Shown here piece after piece: positions 57,640 through 64,000 of a stretch of DNA of 64,000 bases (its first letter is position 1; each line of letters starts with the position of its first letter). Made by a program: the position numbers and the translations under genes. The stretch covers positions 2,395,501 to 2,459,500 of the forward strand of contig JAMJFZ010001222.1 of the NCBI GenBank assembly GCA_026225945.1, written 5' to 3'. Under the pieces are notes generated by a model that did no database searches, was not told where the DNA came from, and saw nothing but the letters and a program-made list of their open reading frames with translations. The stretch is from Cricetomys ansorgei (taxonomy: Eukaryota > Chordata > Mammalia > Rodentia > Nesomyidae).

Positions 57640-58886
57640 CGCTATGCAGCACACACGCTGTGCAGCACACATGCTATGCAGCACACATGCTATGCAGCAC
57701 ACAGGCTCAGCAAACACATGGCTGGCAAACATGGAACACCCTAGACCCAGGACACTATATAGCACCTGCCATGATATGCCTGTTGGGGCTTTGCAATAAG
57801 CACAGTCCACAGTGCAGGGCTCTGCTTCTGGGGAGCCCTGCCCCCTACCCAGTGTGAGGCTCCTGCTTTGGAAGGGCCCTGCCCCCTACATAGTCTCTAG
57901 CACAAGGTTCCCATGTCTAGAGGGCCCTGTGCCCCCTACACACAGCCTACAGCCCAGGTCTCTCCCTTTGGGGGGTTTTGTGTCACCCCCTACTCCCCTG
58001 CCCCAGTCCACAGCAGCGTGGGGCTCCCACTTCTGCAGAGAGCTCCGCCCCTGACACGCCCCTCCATACTTATCCAGAGATCAGCATCCACAGCCATGTG
58101 GAAGGAGCTCCGCTCAGCCTCGCACCCTTGCCAGGCCCAACCCTCCTCCAGCTGTCAAACTGTCAAGCTGACTCAGTCAGCCAAGAACTGCTTCATGGTT
58201 TTTTCCCTGCAGGCGGCAGCAGGCGGACTGAGTTGAGGACTGGGCTGCTGGCTGCCTGCTCCTGGCCCAAAATGGCTCCTCACAGTTATTATGTATTTCT
58301 GCAGGGGAGCAGATCTGACTTTCCCCAGCAAGCCTAGGCCCTCCAGCTGCCCACCATGAACCCCAAGTGGTGCCAAGAACCCCTGGGGAGCCAACATATT
58401 TCCCCTTTGGGGGAGTCTGGCTCTGCAAGGCCGGGAGCTCTGCATCTCTTGGATAGTCCCTCCTGGGACTATCAGGGACCCCACTCCCAGCCGGCTGTAG
58501 AGTCCCCCAACCGGGCAGACCAGCACAGAAGTGGCCCCAATTAACACAAATGACCCTAAGCTGGGCCCCTCATCCCTCTCTGGTCTTGCCAAATATGGGC
58601 AAAAAAATTCCACCAGTCACAGGTCACCCTGGGAGGCTCTGCCCCCTCAGGGACACTACATAAAGAGCAGCCTCTGAACTCTACTGGGAGTAGGGAGCAG
58701 GCACATCTTCGGCTGCTGTCTTCCTCCCAAGTGGAGGCAGCCACCAAGAAGCATGAAGAACACTTCAGCTCATCCAGGGATATTTCCCTTCAGAGCTCCA
58801 ACATAGGGGACACCTTCCCACCTCAGAGCTGTGTGGTTCCTGGGCTCCCAAATGCCAGGCCAGTTTTCCATCCCTGTTACAGCCTG

Positions 58887-58923
<37 letters not shown>
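57640..58923 (+). other. GC-rich tandem-repeat unit ending in a poly(A) tract
   Basis: Begins with about four copies of a 16-bp unit (TGCAGCACACATGCTA type, 57641-57710). Then comes a degenerate array whose units of roughly 40-55 bp each carry a CCCTGCCCCCTAC-like block (57836, 57877, 57925, near 57980). Next is GC-rich single-copy sequence, a TATA-like ACATAAAG (58659-58666), and finally CCTGATTAAA leading straight into about 35 A bases (58889-58923). A variable array, unique part and A-tract recall a retroposed transcript, but I find no target duplication and recognise no family. The 146-codon minus-strand frame across it has no domain. Confidence 0.4.
58889..58923 (+). repeat. Poly(A) tract
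   Basis: About 35 consecutive A, the longest in the window, preceded by ATTAAA. Confidence 0.95.
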
Positions 58924-58926
<3 letters not shown>

Positions 58927-59449
58927 CTAACAATGTCTGCACAAATCAAGTGTAACACAAAGTTATACACTACAACACACACACGTGCACACACACACTT
59001 CCTTCTTGGCCTTCACACATCCCACTTCCATTAGAGTGACAGAAGTTTCTGACTTGGCCATGGGAAAGAACTGCTTAGCCCACTCCCAGTTATGTTTTGC
59101 TTCAGCTGAAAGATCCCCCAGTAGCCTAGAAGCCTACCACAAATATCCCAAGATCATCACTATAATCAAAACCTTATTCCCAGAACAGCTCTGATGCCTT
59201 TTGAATTAAAATTGAGACAGTCCATTGACTAAGGTTGGGACAACATGTCCCTTCTATAAAAAAAAACTGAGCTTCGTGTTAAGTGCGGATTTGATGCAAT
59301 TTGTTTGAAGCACTAGAGAAGAGATGAGTGAAACTTGAGACAAGTGCTTCAGTGAATGATTTTGTATCTTGAAAAACCATTTCATGTATAAAAGACTTAG
59401 TCTTGAATTCTCAATATCTCCCTGTGTATTTTATGGCCTTAAAATATAT
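58924..59449. other. Unassigned sequence
   Basis: A short CA run (58975-59000). Nothing else recognised. Confidence 0.3.
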
Positions 59450-59870
59450 AAATGTAGATTGAAGAGATGATTCAGCAGTTAAGAGAGCTTAATACCTTCA
59501 GGAAGTCCCTGAAACTGACCAGATTCTTGAGGCCTCTCTCACCCAAAAGTCCCAGTAACAATTACTGAGAGTCACTCCCAGACAGGCCAAGCTGCAAAGA
59601 AGGCACTGAGACCAGACCAGCTGTAGAAAAGCAGCAGCGACAAGCCAAGCTGCCTAGAAGAGGTTGAGACCGAGTCACTTGGAAAGGACACTCTCCAACC
59701 TGTTGAGATGCCTGCAGGCTGTGCAGTGTGCTGCAGGCTGCCAGCATTTGTGAGCTGGAGTAGGCTTTGATGATAAAGCTACCTTTGAATCACTCTGCCT
59801 CTGTAAGTAACCCTTCACCCATATTCCTGTAAGTAACCCCAATAAAACTCATTGTTCACCAAGTTGGATT
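59450..59870 (+). mobile_element. Rodent LTR-like repeat (RMER-like), + strand
   Basis: 'gaagagatgattcagcagtt' (B2-like start), 'caagctgcctagaagagg', 'acactctccaacctgttgag', 'tgcctgcaggctgtgcagtg', 'gtaagtaacccttcaccca' and CCAATAAAACTCATTG. Shares its AATAAA end and the Gly-Cys-Ala-rich block with the minus-strand copy at 37065-37340. Non-coding. Confidence 0.6.
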
Positions 59871-59956
59871 TTGCAGGTATCCGTATGTGGCCTGTTGTGG
59901 GATCCTTGAGTTGAACAGACATGTGTGTTGCATCTCCACAGAAAAATTCTTGTCAT

Positions 59957-60763
59957 AACACACACACACATACACGTGCACACACACACACACTTGTGCA
60001 CACACGCACACACACACGTACACGCACAGACATACACACACACACGTACACACACATGCACACACACGTACACACACATGCACACACATGCACACACACA
60101 TGCACACACATGCACACATGCACACACATGTACACACACATGCACACACACGTACACACACGCGCACACACACGTACACGCAGAGACATACACACACGCA
60201 CACACACGTACACACACATGCACACACACGTACACACATGCACACACACATGCACACACACGCACAGACACACACATGCACACACACGTACACACACATG
60301 CACACATATGCACACATGCACACACACATACACACACATGCACACACACGCACACACACGTACACACATGCACACACACATGCACACATATGCACACACA
60401 CATGCACACACATGCACGCACGCACACGCACACACACGTACACACACGTGCACACACATGCACACACACGTACACACACGCACACACATGCACACACACA
60501 CGCACACACACTTACACACACGTACACACACGCACGCACACGCACGCACATGTACACACACATACATACACACGCACACACACACACACACGTACACACA
60601 CGCACGCACACGCACACACACATACACACATGCACACACACGTACACACACATACACACACGCACACACACGTACACACATGCACACACACACGTACACA
60701 CATGCACACACATATGCACACACACGTGCACACATATGCACACATGCACACACACACACACCC
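59957..60763. repeat. Very long alternating CA/CATG/CGTA repeat
   Basis: About 800 bp built from (CA)n blocks joined by ATG and CGT steps (CACACACGTACACACACATG type). Pyrimidine and purine alternate almost without break, apart from a few steps such as CAGACA and CAGAGA. Longer subunits are repeated out of register. Open frames up to 301 codons (Thr-His or Val-Cys repeats) occur in most frames because the repeat lacks stop codons. Confidence 0.95.
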
Positions 60764-62246
60764 CTGTATGTATAAGCTAGGGTTTATTCCAGCTGCCAAA
60801 TGACAGAAACTTGGAGCATTAACAGCTTAAACAAGACAGAAGAGGAAAATGACTGTGTCATATATAATTAGGTTGTTCAGGACAGGGATGCTGACTCCAC
60901 GATCACTACAAACTCAGGCTTTCTCCTTTGTTTCTTCAAAACCTTCAGCACATGGCTTCTGCGTCAGAGTCTACATGACTGCTTCCATCTTGGATGTCAA
61001 ACTGACAGTCAGCCAGCAAAAGAGCAAGGGAAGAAGAAAGGCATTCGCCCTTTCTGGACTTTCTGGAAGGTAATATGCAACACATGCTTACACCTCACTG
61101 GCTAGAATTACACGATCACGCTTAACTGCAAGGGAGGCGTAGACGAGAGGCTGAGGAGGCCGTGAGCCCCATCCAGCAGCAAAGCTCTGCTACTGCAGTG
61201 TACACAGAGGATAGAGAGTGGATGATAGTTGTTAGTGTCTGCACGACTTTTAGAAACGAATAAAAGCAGCCACCAACCACAGGTAATTGCTGTGCTGCAT
61301 GGATAGTATATGTGAGCGTGCGAATACTTTCTTTGAGAGAACTGAGCCTATATGATATGCTCTGCTTTGTTTCCATTATACGCCTGTCTTTTCACAGTTA
61401 CATGCAGATACCTTTTTTAAAATTACAGAAAAAATAGTTCAATTCTACCTAACAAAACAAACAGTTTGCACAAGTTTCTCAAATCAGTATTTCTCGCTTG
61501 ATGCATCACCCAGTGTGGGGGACAGGGAACCAAAGCCACACCAGACAGAAAAGGTTAGGAGTTTGGGATTTGCAAGAGGGGAGGATTCCTGGCCAAGCGA
61601 TAGCTGAGAGTGTGTGTTCCTGAGGTTTTAGGTATGAGGAATCACCCTGTCTTTCTGTGCACAGAGGAAGGAAGTAGGCAGGGGGAGGGGCACAAACCCG
61701 TGTTGGCTTGTTCCTTAGCTCTAGGCCAACCCTCAAGTGGTGCTTGCTAGAGACTGGAGCTCATGATATTTTGGGAAAATGATTTGATGAATTCCGTTGT
61801 TATGATATTTAGGGCTTTATTCCCCTGGCAACTTCGCCTAGGATTTAGCCTCCTTCTCAGAAGACCAGGGGATTATATTCATATCAGCATCCAGAGTGGT
61901 GACTTATCTTAGCAGCAAATCAGAAATAACAGTTTCCTTTGCTCTCTTTTAATAGACTTACTTCATCTGCTTGGAACCCACAAATGTGTTACAGAAAAAC
62001 ATCTTACTTTCTCCTTGCTGCTCCTGTAATGTCTCCTAAAACACTGGTTCAAATGAACTAAGTCTCTACTCAGAATCCCAAGTGGGTCTCTGCTTTGTCG
62101 TGTACCAAATCCCGAGCCCTCTTCTGGACGTGGCATGCTCCCCACAATCTTCTCCGTTTTCTTCCTGGGATCCACTCCCCCACACTGAAGCCCTTAGTAC
62201 CGCAGTTCCTGCTTCAGAGTCAAGTATTTTTTTAAGAAGCAAGGTT
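60764..62246. other. Mostly unassigned, with a probable ancient repeat
   Basis: 60790-61150 has 'agcattaacagcttaaacaa', 'gatgctgactccacgatcac', 'agcacatggcttctgcg', 'ttccatcttggatgtc' and 'actgcaagggaggcg', the order of an old mammalian repeat that I cannot name. The rest shows nothing. Confidence 0.35.
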
Positions 62247-62385
62247 TCACCCAGTGAGGTGGCATGTGCCTGTAATCCCACACTTGGGAAAGGGAGCAGA
62301 GGTAGGAGGATATTTCAGTGGTAGAGTACTTGCCTGGCAGACTACAAGTCCTTGGATTTATCCTCAGAACTCTGAAAAAAAAGTC
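62247..62385 (+). mobile_element. B4-type SINE (B1-ID fusion)
   Basis: B1 part: 'cccagtgaggtggcatgtgc', 'ctgtaatcccacacttggg', 'gcagaggtaggagg'. ID part: 'tttcagtggtagagtacttg', 'cctggcagactacaag', 'tcctcagaactctg', ending in an A run. Confidence 0.75.
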
Positions 62386-62510
62386 AGACTGTGAGAGCCA
62401 AATGAACTCCATTCAATAGTATTATGCAACCCTCTTGAGATTTGGTTTCCTTACACATTAGTGGGAACATGATGAAAATGGCCTCATGGGTACATATGGA
62501 TAAAATGAAA

Positions 62511-63438
62511 CCATATGTGTGTGCAGGATCCATGCATGTGCGCAGTATCCATGTGTGCACAGTATCCATGCGTGTGCAGTATCCATGTGTGTACAGTATC
62601 CATGTGTGTGCAGTATCCATGTGTGTACAGTATCCATGTGTGTGCAGTATCTATGCGTGTGCACTATCCATGTGTGTGCAGTATCCATGTGTGTACAGTA
62701 TCCATGCATGTACAGTATCCATGCGTGTGCAGTATCCATGCGTGTGCAGTATCTATGCGTGTGCAGTATCCATGCGTGTGCAGAATCTATGCGTGTGCAG
62801 TATCCATGTGTGTACAGTATCCATGCATGTACAGTATCCATGCGTGTGCAGTATCCATGTGTGTGCAGTATCCATGCGTGTGCAGTATCCATGTGTGTGC
62901 AGTATCCATGCATGTACAGTATCTATGCGTGTGCAGTATCCATGTGTGTACAGTATCCATGTGTGTACAGTATCCATGTGTGTACACTGTCCATGTGTGT
63001 ACAGTATCCATGTGTGTATCATATCCATGTGTATACAGTATCTGTGTGTGTGCAGTATCCATGCGTGTGCAGTATCCATGCATGTGAAGTATCCATGAGT
63101 GTGCAGTATCTATGCGTGTGTAGTATCCATGTGTGTACAGTATCCATGTGTGTGCAGTATCCATGTGTGTACAGTATCCATGTATGTACAAGATCCATGC
63201 GTGTGCAGTATCCATGTGTATGCACTATCCATGCGTGTGCAGTATACATGTGTGTGCAGTATACATGCGTGTGCTGTATACATGCATGTGCAATATCCAT
63301 GCATGTACAGTATCCTTACATGCATCATATCCATCCATGCACCATATCCACACATGCACAGTATCCTTACATGCATCATATCCATCCATGCACCATATCC
63401 ACGCATGCACAGTATCCATGTGTGTGCAGCATGCATGC
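62511..63438 (+). repeat. 17-bp minisatellite, about 54 copies
   Basis: The unit is TATCCATGTGTGTGCAG, with frequent CG/TG, GTA/GCA and CAT/TAT variants. It runs for about 930 bp with the 17-bp spacing essentially constant. At 63306-63407 three variant units form a 51-bp higher-order unit present twice. Because 17 is not a multiple of three and the unit lacks stops, each strand shows long frames (up to 319 codons) with a 17-residue period. These are not genes. Confidence 0.96.
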
Positions 63439-64000
63439 GCACATATTATCCTGCATTTGGTTTGTGGCAGGGCAGTGAGGAAAATTATTTTTCCTCTTTA
63501 CTCCTTTTCTCTGGAGGCTTTGAATTTCCAGAGTTGTGTCCCACCTTGACACTCACGTGATGCTGTTCTGCACCTTGTTTCTGTTCAGCTGGTCTGCTCC
63601 ACTGTCAGAGCCTATTAGATGCTATTGCAATTGAGGTCTTGGGGAGCTTGGTGCCAGTCCTTGGTAGTTACAGCCTCCTGATTCTGCCCAAAGTCTATGC
63701 CATCTTTAGGTGCAACAAGCTTAGCCAGAGTCAGCCAGGCAAGTGATGACTACATCTGCTCTGGGCCCAGCCCTCTCCCAGGACCTTGGAGCTTTTTAGA
63801 TCTCAGTCCTTTCTTTCCTCTAGGAAATGACCGGAAAATGACTGTATGTGCCTTTCTGATACTAGAAGATCCAGATTACATTATCTTCAAATATTCCACA
63901 TACACATATAAGAATAAGTATACATATACAGGAAAGTAAAAAGGGATGACTATGTGGCAGAGCAAGGGTTCTAAAGTGACAGGGGAGGAACAAGAGAAAG
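63439..64000. other. Unassigned sequence to window end
   Basis: Nothing recognised. A short ATACACATATA run occurs at 63899-63930. Confidence 0.3.

Noticed and set aside
58173..58613. 146-codon minus-strand frame
   Set aside because: GC-rich chance frame in the unidentified A-tailed unit; no domain and opposite to the A-tract orientation.
59849..60803. Open frames up to 301 codons in most frames
   Set aside because: Produced by the stop-free CA/CATG/CGTA repeat.
62515..63560. Long + and - open frames (up to 319 codons) with Cys/Val/Ser or His/Thr/Asp repeats
   Set aside because: They are translations of the 17-bp tandem repeat in several frames at once; no start context, domain or codon bias.

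Overview
This is nuclear DNA from a rodent, with no intact protein-coding gene, no structural RNA gene and no CRISPR array that I can support. The rodent call rests on B1, B2, B3-like, B4 and ID-type SINEs, Lx-type L1 3' ends, and an endogenous gammaretrovirus primed by tRNA-Gln. B1 copies with a GGCGGTGGTGG-type head (34911) or its complement (about 43055) resemble hamster, vole or deer mouse B1 more than house mouse B1, so a cricetid host is my best inference. The window reads as intergenic or intronic sequence built mostly from layered transposon fossils and tandem repeats.

Layout. 1-15021: old MaLR-like and other LTR fragments, B1/B4/B3 SINEs, an antisense L1 3' end (10820-11815), MIRs, a (GGGAGA)n tract and long unassigned stretches. 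15022-24141: a nearly full-length decayed class I (gammaretrovirus-like) provirus on the + strand. It has two LTRs, a tRNA-Gln primer site, and gag, protease, RT, RNase H, integrase and env remnants. It sits inside a MIR, whose halves lie at 14935-15021 and 24142-24245. Two younger solo LTRs sit inside the provirus: 335 bp in gag (16368-16702) and 1,052 bp in RNase H (19625-20676), each with a recognisable target duplication. The larger carries an inverted 75-bp copy of the neighbouring pol sequence.

24246-36000: B2/B3 SINEs, L1 pieces, a 12 x 34 bp minisatellite (30891-31298), an L1 3' UTR (32590-33230) and a much older L1M-type 3' region (33630-34370). 36377-52000: a GT-rich SINE tail, more SINEs, a URR1-like hAT element, and an L1 ORF2 fossil split by a gammaretroviral-type solo LTR (50695-51233). 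The region 39316-46600 has the fewest repeats; it holds a weak exon candidate (41415-41655, minus) and an RFX-type X-box (46558-46570).

52000-64000: SINEs with GGAA and CA tails, a GC-rich unit with short tandem repeats that ends in a long A-tract (57640-58923), about 800 bp of alternating pyrimidine-purine CA/CATG/CGTA repeat (59957-60763), and about 930 bp of 17-bp minisatellite (62511-63438). Long open frames in the last two are a by-product of the repeats.

The genes here do not work together as a pathway. The only gene set is the dead provirus, whose order (gag-pro-pol-env) is intact but whose frames are broken throughout. All family names are from recognition by eye, without a database search.
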